Shown here: in pieces, positions 1 to 5,423 of the stretch | Layout of the letters: every line of letters begins with the position of its first letter | Position numbering within the stretch: position 1 is the stretch's first letter | Source of the DNA: Candidatus Cloacimonas sp. 4484_140 | GTDB lineage: Bacteria > Cloacimonadota > Cloacimonadia > JGIOTU-2 | DNA length: 5,423 bases | NCBI GenBank assembly: GCA_002049945.1 | Contig: MVCT01000101.1 | Location: forward strand, 1-5,423 | Reading direction: 5' to 3' | The notes under the pieces: generated by a model | The model's database searches: none | Told to the model about the DNA's origin: nothing | The model's input: only the letters and a program-made list of their open reading frames with translations | Program-made: the position numbers and the translations under genes

Positions 1-35
1 CTGGCGGCTGAAATTTTGTGTGTTGTTCTTTTTGA

Positions 36-55
36 TGTAGAATTTCGCACCTACA
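36..55. repeat. Short inverted repeat TGTAG/CTACA
   Basis: TGTAG (36-40) and CTACA (51-55) can pair around a 10-base loop. One base further out is a mismatch, followed by one more pair. The stem is short and has no T-run, so it may be chance. Bases 1-115 otherwise hold nothing I can assign. The + strand is open in frame 1 from the window edge to a TAA at 70-72, which could be the last 23 codons of an upstream gene, but the peptide matches nothing I know. Confidence 0.2.
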
Positions 56-115
56 ACTTTCCTCAAAAATAATATTGGCTCTTTTGAGTTTTAAGTGGGT
101 TGATATACTTAAAAT

Positions 116-503
116 TTAAATACGCCAATGCATATAAATAACCAATATCCATTTGTCTCGGCGTCTTGTCGGAACGTAAAGTAGCGAAGACGGAAGTAAT
201 TTTATTATAGGTTGAATTAATTTCGCCCAAACTATTATTTTCAGCCACACTTCGGTCTCTCTTAAGTCTTTTAAAGCTACCTTCAATTTATTTATCCTGT
301 TAGATATTTAGTTTAAAATATTGTTTACCATTAAGTTATTAGTTATCTAACGAGGTAAATATAATCATGCTTAGATTCAGTACTTTGTTACTCTCTGCAA
401 TCGGGAGCAGGTGATGAATAATTCTAACCGCATAATCAATAAGACGTTCCTTTAAATCGAACTTCTTTTGATTACCTTCTCCATTCTTTTCTTTCTCGCT
501 CAT
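116..503 (-). pseudogene. Broken four-helix-bundle protein gene (S23 / 23S rRNA intervening-sequence protein family)
   Basis: Read on the - strand, an ATG at 503-501 opens a frame containing KKFDLKERLIDYAVRII (residues 13-29), which matches the first helix of this family, followed by LLP and then AESNK (residues 36-40). AESNK resembles the family's AES-x-x-DFIHK segment, so the roughly 30 residues normally between (the GNH...RSGTSPA...NYGEA region) appear deleted. The frame then runs into stops. In another frame, from base 289, comes KLKVALKDLRETEVWLKII, the highly conserved third helix. It continues to a TAA at 118-116 without a recognisable fourth helix, so a further frameshift or deletion is likely. 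About 90 AT-rich bases (roughly 296-383) separate the two halves. A GAGGG at 518-514, 10 bases before the ATG, may be the old ribosome site. Members are small helical proteins encoded within 23S rRNA intervening sequences or as stand-alone genes, and their role is poorly known. The family call is from memory of its consensus. Confidence 0.75.
299..351. repeat. 8-bp inverted repeat bounding an AT-rich segment inside the broken gene
   Basis: GTTAGATA (299-306) and TATCTAAC (344-351) are perfect reverse complements separated by 37 AT-rich bases. The unit lies inside the stretch that separates the two recognisable parts of the four-helix-bundle pseudogene. It could be the footprint of a small inserted element or a chance pairing in AT-rich DNA. 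No target duplication is evident. Confidence 0.35.
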
Positions 504-522
504 ATATATTTTTCCCTCATAC

Positions 523-545
523 TTGGATATTCCGTGTTGGATATT
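523..545. repeat. 9-bp direct repeat TTGGATATT, period 14
   Basis: TTGGATATT occurs at 523-531 and again at 537-545, with CCGTG between. An inverted near-copy, AATATCCA, is at 144-151 on the other side of the broken gene. The copies sit just upstream of the pseudogene start and may be debris of a degenerate tandem repeat. No function can be read from them. The rest of 504-635 shows nothing assignable. Confidence 0.4.
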
Positions 546-635
546 GTTATTTTTTTTATTTACCCACTCAATTCTGAAAAGAACCATAATATTTTACCTT
601 CTTGATTGTTTTAAAACATAAGCCACTACTTAAAA

Positions 636-717
636 TTATCAGTAGCTCAGCAGGATAGTCCGCCAGCCGGCGGATCTAAGCTGTGGGTCAGAGGTTCGAA
701 TCCTCTCTGGCGTGCCA
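636..717 (+). pseudogene. tRNA-Arg(TCT), disrupted by a palindrome and probably non-functional
   Basis: The 3' two-thirds is a clear tRNA: anticodon TCT at 675-677 followed by AA, 3' anticodon stem GCTGT (680-684), variable loop GGGTC (685-689), T stem AGAGG/CCTCT (690-694 with 702-706) around TTCGAAT (695-701), 3' acceptor CTGGCGT (707-713), discriminator G and encoded CCA (715-717). It resembles bacterial tRNA-Arg(UCU). The 5' side keeps TA-GCTC-AGCAGGATAG (643-658). Eleven bases should follow (end of D stem, base 26, 5' anticodon stem, and two loop bases). Instead there is the 16-base palindrome at 659-674, so neither the D stem nor the anticodon stem can close. The 5' acceptor strand TTATCAG (636-642) gives only three Watson-Crick and two G-T pairs with the 3' strand, where ACGCCAG would be needed. 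I infer a pseudo-tRNA. The isoacceptor call is firm; loss of function is likely but not proven. Confidence 0.8.
659..674. repeat. GC-rich 16-base palindromic repeat within the tRNA
   Basis: TCCGCCAGCCGGCGGA forms two 6-base arms, TCCGCC and GGCGGA, around AGCC. It is much more GC-rich than its surroundings and exactly replaces the missing part of the tRNA-Arg. Short TCCGCC...GGCGGA palindromes are, from memory, common dispersed repeats in some uncultivated bacterial genomes. The window begins with CTGGCGG, which could be the cut-off right half of another copy, but that is only seven bases at the edge. Confidence 0.65.
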
Positions 718-722
718 TTTTT

Positions 723-752
723 TTGTTCATAATAAATTACACATTTTATATC
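723..752 (+). promoter_or_regulatory. Possible weak sigma70-type promoter for comM-rodA
   Basis: TTGTTC (723-728) and TATATC (747-752) are separated by 18 bases and match the -35 and -10 consensus at three and four of six positions. They would start transcription about 28 bases before the comM ATG. This is the only non-coding gap before the operon, so a promoter here is expected. In AT-rich DNA such a match is easily found by chance, and the organism's sigma consensus is unknown. Confidence 0.2.
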
Positions 753-787
753 TTGACCACTCCAGCTTGTATTTTCCTATTTGTCCT

Positions 788-2332
788 ATGTTTACAAAAG
801 TCATTTCTTTTTCAATTTTAGGTATTGATGCCATTCCTATTGAGGTTGAGGTTGACACAAAACACACCTCAATGCCCTATTTCACAATGGTCGGTTTACC
901 GACGAATTCAGTTAAAGAGAGTAAAGACAGGGTCACTGCTGCAATAAAGAATAATGGGTATAAGAGGCCGCCACGTGCATATACCGTGAACCTTGCACCC
1001 GCAGATGTAAAAAAAGAGGGTGTCGGGTTTGACCTGCCGATCGCTATTGGTATGCTCTCTTCACTTCGGCAGATATATCCGGTTATCCTGGAAACAGTTG
1101 GGATGGTTGGAGAGCTTTCCCTTAATGGCGAAGTTCACCCGGTAAGGGGTATTCTACCAATTACTATTGCCGCAAAAGAGAAGGGACTGGAAGGATTGAT
1201 CGTTCCTGAAGATAATGCAAATGAAGCCGCTGTTGTGGAAGGAATTTCAATCTATCCTGTAAAAACCCTTGCTGAATGCATTGCCTTTGTGGAAGGGCGT
1301 GAAGCCATAGAGCCATTAAGTATTGATATTTCTACTCTTTTTGCAAAGGGACTCAGAGAGACCATCGATATGTTCGACGTGAAAGGACAATACAATGTAA
1401 AGCGAGCGATGGAAGTTGCTGCTGCCGGCAGTCATAATATTCTTATGATAGGACCTCCCGGCTCGGGAAAAACCATGCTTGCCAAAAGAGTTCCGACCAT
1501 TCTCCCTCAGCTCACTCTCGATGAAGCACTAACAACCACAAAGATCCATTCTGTAGCAGGGAAAATAGCCCGCGAGCATTCCCTGATAGCAAACAGACCT
1601 TTCCGCTCACCACATCATACTATTAGTGATGTTGCACTCATCGGCGGAGGAAGCTATCCAAAACCCGGAGAAGTTTCTCTTGCCCATAACGGCGTGCTCT
1701 TTTTGGATGAACTGCCGGAATTTAAAAAATCCGTATTAGAGGTGCTCCGGCAACCCCTCGAGGATGGCATTGTAACAATTTCAAGAGCTGTGCAGTCGCT
1801 TACATTCCCTGCAAATTTCATGCTTGTTGCCTCAATGAACCCCTGCCCGTGCGGCTACTTCGGGAGTAATGTGGAAGGGCACACCTGTACCTGCTCTCCG
1901 ACTATGATACAAAAGTATGTTTCAAGAATTTCGGGACCACTTCTTGACCGTATAGATATACATGTTGAAGTACCTGCCGTGAAATATGATGAGCTTTCAA
2001 GAGACCCAAAGGGTGAAAGGTCAGATAGCATACAGGAAAGAGTGAATACTGCCCGAAATGCTCAACACAAGCGCTTTGCCGGTTCAAAGAAAATCTACTC
2101 AAATGCGGATATGGAATCAAAACAGATACGAGAGTTCTGTCAGATCGATGAAGATGGCAAAAAGCTCATGAAGATAGCTATTGAAAAACTCGGGCTTTCT
2201 GCCCGCGCCTATGATCGCATCCTGAAAGTTTCCAGAACTATTGCAGACCTTGAAAAAAGTCAGAAGATTACTCCTACCCATATAAGCGAAGCAATCCAAT
2301 ACCGCAGCTTGGACAGGAAATACTGGGTATAA
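788..2332 (+). CDS. comM: ComM/YifB family Mg-chelatase-like AAA+ ATPase
   Basis: A 514-residue protein, close to the usual 500-510 of the family. The N-terminal ChlI-like domain starts with FTKVISFSILGID and contains VGLP at 35-38. The central AAA+ domain has Walker A GPPGSGKT at 222-229, the RSPHH motif at 273-277 and Walker B VLFLDE at 303-308. The family's CPC...CTC cysteine cluster is at C353, C355, C367 and C369, followed by SGPLLDRIDIHVEV and a C-terminal Mg-chelatase-type helical domain. In Vibrio cholerae ComM is a hexameric helicase that drives branch migration during integration of transforming DNA. The family is also widespread in species not known to be transformable, so its role here may be more general recombination. 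The frame is open back to a GTG at 683, but that lies inside the tRNA. ATG 788 gives the standard N terminus, though it has no clear Shine-Dalgarno site. The stop codon abuts the rodA start, implying co-translation. Confidence 0.95.
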   Translation: MFTKVISFSILGIDAIPIEVEVDTKHTSMPYFTMVGLPTNSVKESKDRVTAAIKNNGYKRPPRAYTVNLAPADVKKEGVGFDLPIAIGMLSSLRQIYPVILETVGMVGELSLNGEVHPVRGILPITIAAKEKGLEGLIVPEDNANEAAVVEGISIYPVKTLAECIAFVEGREAIEPLSIDISTLFAKGLRETIDMFDVKGQYNVKRAMEVAAAGSHNILMIGPPGSGKTMLAKRVPTILPQLTLDEALTTTKIHSVAGKIAREHSLIANRPFRSPHHTISDVALIGGGSYPKPGEVSLAHNGVLFLDELPEFKKSVLEVLRQPLEDGIVTISRAVQSLTFPANFMLVASMNPCPCGYFGSNVEGHTCTCSPTMIQKYVSRISGPLLDRIDIHVEVPAVKYDELSRDPKGERSDSIQERVNTARNAQHKRFAGSKKIYSNADMESKQIREFCQIDEDGKKLMKIAIEKLGLSARAYDRILKVSRTIADLEKSQKITPTHISEAIQYRSLDRKYWV

Positions 2333-3556
2333 ATGAGTTCAACAGAGATCATTCAGAAATTCGACTGGAAGCTAATGTCAATTCTTCTGATTCTTCTGGT
2401 GTTCGGAGAACTTGCACTTTATAGTGCGTCTATGCAGAGGGTTGGCGAGAAGATAATTGTAAGCGATTATTATGTCAAACAGCTTATCTGGATATTTTTT
2501 GGCTTTGCTGTTTTTTTCACCGTACTATATATTCCTGATATTATAGTAGATTTGCTTGTTGTTCCATATAATGCGCTGATCTTTCTAATGCTAATTCTTG
2601 TGCTGCTGCTTCCTTCCATCAAGGGAGTACACCGCTGGATAAGCCTGGGAAGTGTGAATATTCAACCAGCCGAGTTTGCAAAGATAGGGGTAATATTCCT
2701 TCTGGCAAAAGTATTTTCAGCCAAATATATACACACTTCAAAGATCGTGCTCTACGGTTTCCTCATAGCCATACTTCCGGCTATTCTTGTGCTCAGGCAG
2801 CCCGATCTGGGAAGTGCACTTGTGTTTTTCGCAATCCTATTTCCAATGATGTATTTTGCAGGTGTATCTTTTTTTACTATATTTATTATTATCACACCGC
2901 TCGTAAGCATACTGACGGGTTTCAATATCACCTATTGGATAATCTTTGATATATTTCTTCTTCTTGTGCTGATCTTACGAAAAGTATCATTGCTCCCAGC
3001 AGGAGCGATTCTGGCAGGAAATGCGTTCATTTCATTAATAACACCATATATGTGGTGGACCCTGCATGATTATCAGCGAAACCGCATACTTGCCTTCATC
3101 AATCCGAAATTCGATGTGCTCGGAAGCGGGTATCAGATCATACAGTCAAAGATCGCTATCGGGTCCGGAGGTATTTTTGGCAAGGGTTTTTTGCATGGAA
3201 CGCAGAAGAATTTGAATTTTTTGCCGGAGCAGCAAACAGATTTTATTTTCTCAGTGATAGGAGAAGAACTCGGTTTCGTTGGATGTTTTATTCTTTTGTT
3301 CCTTTTTGCGGCGCTTATCTGGCGAATTGTAATAATCATGAGAAAAATCAGGATCAATAAGCAACGACTTATCATTGCAGGCATTCTCTCATATTTTATA
3401 TTTCAGATAGTCGTGAACATCGGCATGAACATAGGGATCATTCCTGTTGTAGGAATCCCACTTCCTTTTATCAGTTATGGAGGAAGTAGTTTGCTTGTTA
3501 ATATGGCTTCGATGGGGCTTATTTTTAAATATGCCAGGGAGCGAAGTTTTGTGTGA
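2333..3556 (+). CDS. rodA: RodA, SEDS peptidoglycan glycosyltransferase
   Basis: A 407-residue multi-pass membrane protein of the SEDS family, which polymerises lipid II into glycan strands in the elongation machinery, working with a class B penicillin-binding protein (PBP2) and MreB/C/D. Family marks are R101 in HRWISLG followed by QPAEFAK, RQPDLGSAL at 155-163, QRNRILAF, LPEQQTDFIF with the presumed catalytic D303, GEELGFVG, and near the C terminus GIPLPFISYGGSS. Hydrophobic helices are evident at about 14-32, 50-67 and 73-93, and through the rest of the chain. The TDFIF and RodA-like context separate it from FtsW, though the two are close relatives. It starts at the base after the comM stop (TAA-ATG), with only a weak, distant AGGA (2315-2318), so translation is probably coupled. 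The gene ends in tandem in-frame TGA codons. Its usual partner mrdA/pbp2 is not adjacent on either side. Confidence 0.93.
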   Translation: MSSTEIIQKFDWKLMSILLILLVFGELALYSASMQRVGEKIIVSDYYVKQLIWIFFGFAVFFTVLYIPDIIVDLLVVPYNALIFLMLILVLLLPSIKGVHRWISLGSVNIQPAEFAKIGVIFLLAKVFSAKYIHTSKIVLYGFLIAILPAILVLRQPDLGSALVFFAILFPMMYFAGVSFFTIFIIITPLVSILTGFNITYWIIFDIFLLLVLILRKVSLLPAGAILAGNAFISLITPYMWWTLHDYQRNRILAFINPKFDVLGSGYQIIQSKIAIGSGGIFGKGFLHGTQKNLNFLPEQQTDFIFSVIGEELGFVGCFILLFLFAALIWRIVIIMRKIRINKQRLIIAGILSYFIFQIVVNIGMNIGIIPVVGIPLPFISYGGSSLLVNMASMGLIFKYARERSFV

Positions 3557-3585
3557 TGAAAATTGGTTAAAATTTTTCTTGCATG

Positions 3586-3608
3586 ATTTTTCACACACAC
3601 AGAAAAAT
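3586..3608. repeat. 7-bp hairpin between rodA and gmhA
   Basis: ATTTTTC (3586-3592) and GAAAAAT (3602-3608) are perfect complements around a nine-base ACACACACA loop. The stem is almost all A-T and is not followed by a T-run, so an intrinsic terminator is unlikely. It ends nine bases before the gmhA ATG, where a Shine-Dalgarno site would normally lie, so if it forms in RNA it could affect initiation. It is the only structure seen in the 61-base gap. Confidence 0.3.
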
Positions 3609-3617
3609 GTATAACTT

Positions 3618-4205
3618 ATGAAAATAAAAGAATTATTTGATTACGCCCTTCGAGAACACAAGAAAGTTATCGACGGATTAGAAGCTTTTTATCCGGTTAT
3701 TGAAGAAATTGCTTCACAAATGTCTGAAACTATTAAAAGGGGAAATAAGATCATGCTCTGCGGAAATGGTGGAAGTGCTGCGGATGCTCAACATATTGCA
3801 ACTGAGTTCATAGTGCGGTTCCGCGGAGATTTCAACAGAAGATCTCTTCCGGCAATTGCGCTTACCACCGATACCTCACTGCTCACGGCGTGTGCAAACG
3901 ATTATGGTTATGATGAAATCTTTAAACGCCAGATTGAAGGTCTTGGGAATGAAGGCGATCTGCTGATCGGGATAAGTACAAGTGGGAACTCCGAGAATGT
4001 GTTCAAAGCACTGGAATATGCAAACGAGCAGAACATCAATACTGTGTTGCTGGCAGGGAGAGATGGCGGGAAGATCGCGAAAATTGCAAGATATTCAATT
4101 ATCATTCCCCATAAGGATACAGCTCGAGTCCAGGAAGCTCATATTACAGTAGGACATATTCTCTGCAGACTTACAGAAGAACTAATTTTTATAATAAACC
4201 AATAG
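3618..4205 (+). CDS. gmhA: Phosphoheptose isomerase (sedoheptulose-7-phosphate isomerase)
   Basis: A 195-residue cytoplasmic SIS-fold enzyme, matching the family's usual length of about 190. GmhA converts sedoheptulose 7-phosphate to D-glycero-D-manno-heptose 7-phosphate, the first step toward ADP- or GDP-activated heptose for LPS core or other surface glycans. The sugar-phosphate loop GNGGSAADAQH is at 49-59, ANDYGYD at 93-99 and the second phosphate-binding motif STSGNS at 120-125. H59, E63, Q172 and H180 align with the zinc and catalytic residues H61, E65, Q172 and H180 of the E. coli enzyme. DnaA-initiator-associating DiaA is a related SIS protein, but the complete metal site favours the isomerase. 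The start is fixed by homology; the next Met is residue 35. No Shine-Dalgarno sequence precedes it. The small downstream gene begins 13 bases after its stop. The other heptose genes (hldE/hldA, gmhB, hldD) are not in the window. Confidence 0.94.
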   Translation: MKIKELFDYALREHKKVIDGLEAFYPVIEEIASQMSETIKRGNKIMLCGNGGSAADAQHIATEFIVRFRGDFNRRSLPAIALTTDTSLLTACANDYGYDEIFKRQIEGLGNEGDLLIGISTSGNSENVFKALEYANEQNINTVLLAGRDGGKIAKIARYSIIIPHKDTARVQEAHITVGHILCRLTEELIFIINQ

Positions 4206-4207
4206 AT

Positions 4208-4213
4208 AAGGAG
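4208..4213 (+). promoter_or_regulatory. Ribosome binding site AAGGAG of the 93-residue gene
   Basis: AAGGAG ends five bases before the ATG at 4219, a near-ideal Shine-Dalgarno site. It decides between that ATG and an out-of-frame ATG at 4214. It also shows that this organism uses Shine-Dalgarno initiation, unlike the three genes upstream, which lack clear sites. Confidence 0.8.
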
Positions 4214-4218
4214 ATGAA

Positions 4219-4500
4219 ATGGCGAAGAAAAAGAAAACTGACGAAAAATATGCCTATGATGCCAGGAAATTCTGCGTACCTGTAACAAAGATCGGCAGCT
4301 TAGAGAGCATTCAATTTGTAATTGATGACTTTATTTTAAAGAAGGTGAGCTTCTGTGTAGACGGCAGCGATGACCGCTGGGAAGTCTGGCGTATCGAAGA
4401 AGAAGGTGATTCTGATAAGATCAAGAAAAAGGATTATCCGAGAAAGCCAAAATTTTTATATATTAATGGCAAGAAGATCGATTACGTTCTTAAAAAATAA
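4219..4500 (+). CDS. Small lysine-rich conserved-looking protein of unknown function
   Basis: A 93-residue protein I do not recognise. It begins with a basic MAKKKKTDEK stretch, then a mixed segment with FCVPV (18-22), a central hydrophobic-alternating part IQFVIDDFILKKVSFCVDG (31-49), an aromatic/acidic DDRWEVWRIEEE (51-62), and a basic C terminus. There is no signal peptide or membrane helix. It has two cysteines, C19 and C46, that are not a CxxC pair, and no known catalytic motif. The alternating hydrophobic residues suggest a small beta-rich fold. The strong AAGGAG site, clean ATG and tight 13/12-base spacing to gmhA and eno make it very likely a real gene, co-transcribed with both. Its basic ends could suit nucleic-acid or ribosome contact, but this is speculation. 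Confidence 0.8.
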   Translation: MAKKKKTDEKYAYDARKFCVPVTKIGSLESIQFVIDDFILKKVSFCVDGSDDRWEVWRIEEEGDSDKIKKKDYPRKPKFLYINGKKIDYVLKK

Positions 4501-4507
4501 AAAGGAG
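4501..4507 (+). promoter_or_regulatory. Ribosome binding site AAAGGAG of enolase
   Basis: AAAGGAG begins one base after the stop codon of the 93-residue gene and ends five bases before the eno ATG at 4513, giving an optimal Shine-Dalgarno spacing and fixing the start. Confidence 0.8.
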
Positions 4508-4512
4508 AATAT

Positions 4513-5423
4513 ATGTCTTTGATAGATGGAATTTTTGCTCGCGAGATATTAGATTCTCGTGGGAATCCAACAGTTGAAGTTGATGTTATGCTTGAATCCG
4601 GTTACTGGGGTCGGGCTGCCGTTCCTTCGGGGGCTTCGACAGGCGAGTATGAGGCGGTAGAGCTTCGAGACGAAAATGATGATAGATATAATGGAAAAGG
4701 TGTACTTACTGCCGTAAAAAATATAAATGAAATTATTGCTCCGGAAATACTGGGCATTGAAAGCGATCAACAGGTTGAACTCGACGCAATAATGTGCGAA
4801 ATCGACGGAACGCCGAACAAAGAAAAACTCGGAGCCAATGCGATTCTGGGGATTTCTATGGCAGCTGCTCGCGCAACCGCAAAAGAGCTGGAGCTTCCGC
4901 TATATCGCTATTTGGGAGGAACCAACGCAAAGACGCTTCCCGTTCCTATGCTGAATGTTCTAAATGGCGGTAAGCATGCTGATAACAACATTGATGTTCA
5001 GGAATTCATGATCGTGCCGCTGGGGGCTGATAACTTTGCCCAATCTTTGCAAATGGCAACAGAGACATTTCATGCGTTGAAAATGATACTGAAAAAAGGC
5101 GGCTATAGTACTGCGGTTGGTGACGAGGGTGGATTTGCACCAAACCTGGAATCCAACGAAGATGCAATTAAGTTTATACTGAAAGCGATTGAAACTGTCG
5201 GATATCGTCCGGGAGAAGATATCTCAATTGCGCTGGATTCTGCCGCATCATCATTCTTCCAATCAGGCAAATATGTTTTCAACACAGGCAAAACCGAGAA
5301 ACTCACAAGCGCAGATCTCGTGGAGATCTATAAAGGGTGGGTGAAGAAATATCCCATTGTTTCTCTTGAAGACGGACTTGATGAAAATGACTGGAAGGGC
5401 TGGAAGCTCCTTACCGATGAACT
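4513..5423 (+). CDS. eno: Enolase (phosphopyruvate hydratase), 3' end beyond the window
   Basis: The first 303 codons of a protein usually about 430 residues long; the frame runs intact to the edge. Enolase is the glycolytic enzyme interconverting 2-phosphoglycerate and phosphoenolpyruvate, and in many bacteria it is also part of the RNA degradosome. The N-terminal capping domain begins with AREILDSRGNPTVEV (9-23) and the mobile loop PSGASTGEYEA (38-48, with S42 as metal-loop serine). NGGKHADNNIDVQEFMI (151-167) carries H155 and E164. GDEGGFAP (203-210) contains the catalytic base E205. Two of the three magnesium ligands are visible, D242 in ALDSAAS and E286 in SLEDGLDENDW. The third aspartate and the catalytic lysine lie past the window end. 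All visible key residues are conserved, so the gene should be functional. It is the last of three closely spaced genes. Confidence 0.97.
   Translation, partial: MSLIDGIFAREILDSRGNPTVEVDVMLESGYWGRAAVPSGASTGEYEAVELRDENDDRYNGKGVLTAVKNINEIIAPEILGIESDQQVELDAIMCEIDGTPNKEKLGANAILGISMAAARATAKELELPLYRYLGGTNAKTLPVPMLNVLNGGKHADNNIDVQEFMIVPLGADNFAQSLQMATETFHALKMILKKGGYSTAVGDEGGFAPNLESNEDAIKFILKAIETVGYRPGEDISIALDSAASSFFQSGKYVFNTGKTEKLTSADLVEIYKGWVKKYPIVSLEDGLDENDWKGWKLLTDE

Noticed and set aside
1..72. Tail of an upstream + strand gene ending at TAA 70-72
   Set aside because: Only 23 codons are visible and they match no family I know; a frame this short is expected by chance.
63..248. A 61-codon - strand open frame
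   Set aside because: It overlaps the third-helix segment of the pseudogene in another frame. It has no recognisable domain and is best seen as part of the decayed gene.
504..587. An upstream in-frame ATG extending the four-helix-bundle remnant by 28 residues on the - strand
   Set aside because: The family usually starts shortly before the FDLxERL segment, the ATG at 503 has a GAGGG upstream, and the extension covers the direct repeat.
690..724. T-arm hairpin plus seven Ts as an intrinsic terminator
   Set aside because: The T-run starts 11 bases after the stem, too far for a normal intrinsic terminator. The stem is explained by the tRNA T arm.
683..787. A 35-residue N-terminal extension of the ComM frame starting at GTG 683
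   Set aside because: It begins inside the tRNA 3' half and does not look like family sequence; the standard ComM N terminus starts at the ATG at 788.
3588..3615. TTTTCA ... TATAAC resembling a sigma70 promoter before gmhA
   Set aside because: The -10 would end two bases before the ATG, putting the transcript start inside gmhA, so it cannot drive the full gene.
1..5423. CRISPR array, toxin-antitoxin, phage-defence or insertion-sequence transposase genes
   Set aside because: No regularly spaced repeats and no matching protein motifs were seen on either strand.

Overview
The window holds five protein-coding genes on the + strand that are intact or run off the edge, preceded by about 700 bases of AT-rich, decayed sequence. 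In order they are a ComM/YifB-type AAA+ ATPase, the SEDS glycosyltransferase RodA, the phosphoheptose isomerase GmhA, a 93-residue protein I do not recognise, and the first 303 codons of enolase. RodA (rod-shaped wall synthesis) and GmhA (heptose for LPS-type glycans) together suggest a Gram-negative, rod-shaped bacterium. Good Shine-Dalgarno sites before the last two genes argue against a classical Bacteroidota translation system. The decayed four-helix-bundle gene and the GC-rich palindrome remind me of uncultivated FCB-type or candidate-phylum bacteria, but that placement is only an impression.

Bases 1-600 contain no intact gene. On the - strand (about 503 down to 116) lies a broken gene of the four-helix-bundle (S23 / 23S rRNA intervening-sequence protein) family. 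Its start (helix 1) and its third-helix signature are both recognisable. They lie in different frames, the usual middle is missing, and about 90 bases of AT-rich sequence with an 8-bp inverted repeat sit in between. Short repeats flank it.

Bases 636-717 hold a damaged tRNA-Arg(TCT). The T arm, 3' acceptor strand, CCA end and anticodon loop are clear. A 16-base palindrome, TCCGCCAGCCGGCGGA, sits where the 3' side of the D stem and the 5' side of the anticodon stem should be, and the 5' acceptor strand no longer pairs well. This is the most unusual thing in the window. With the broken gene beside it, it marks a small zone of insertion and decay next to a housekeeping operon.

Bases 788-5423 look like one transcription unit or two. 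comM and rodA abut exactly (TAA directly followed by ATG). A 61-base gap then precedes gmhA, and gmhA, the small gene and eno follow at 13- and 12-base spacings. The genes do not form one pathway. They cover DNA branch migration, peptidoglycan elongation, heptose synthesis and glycolysis, and look like a housekeeping gene string. I found no convincing new defence, mobile or regulatory system.
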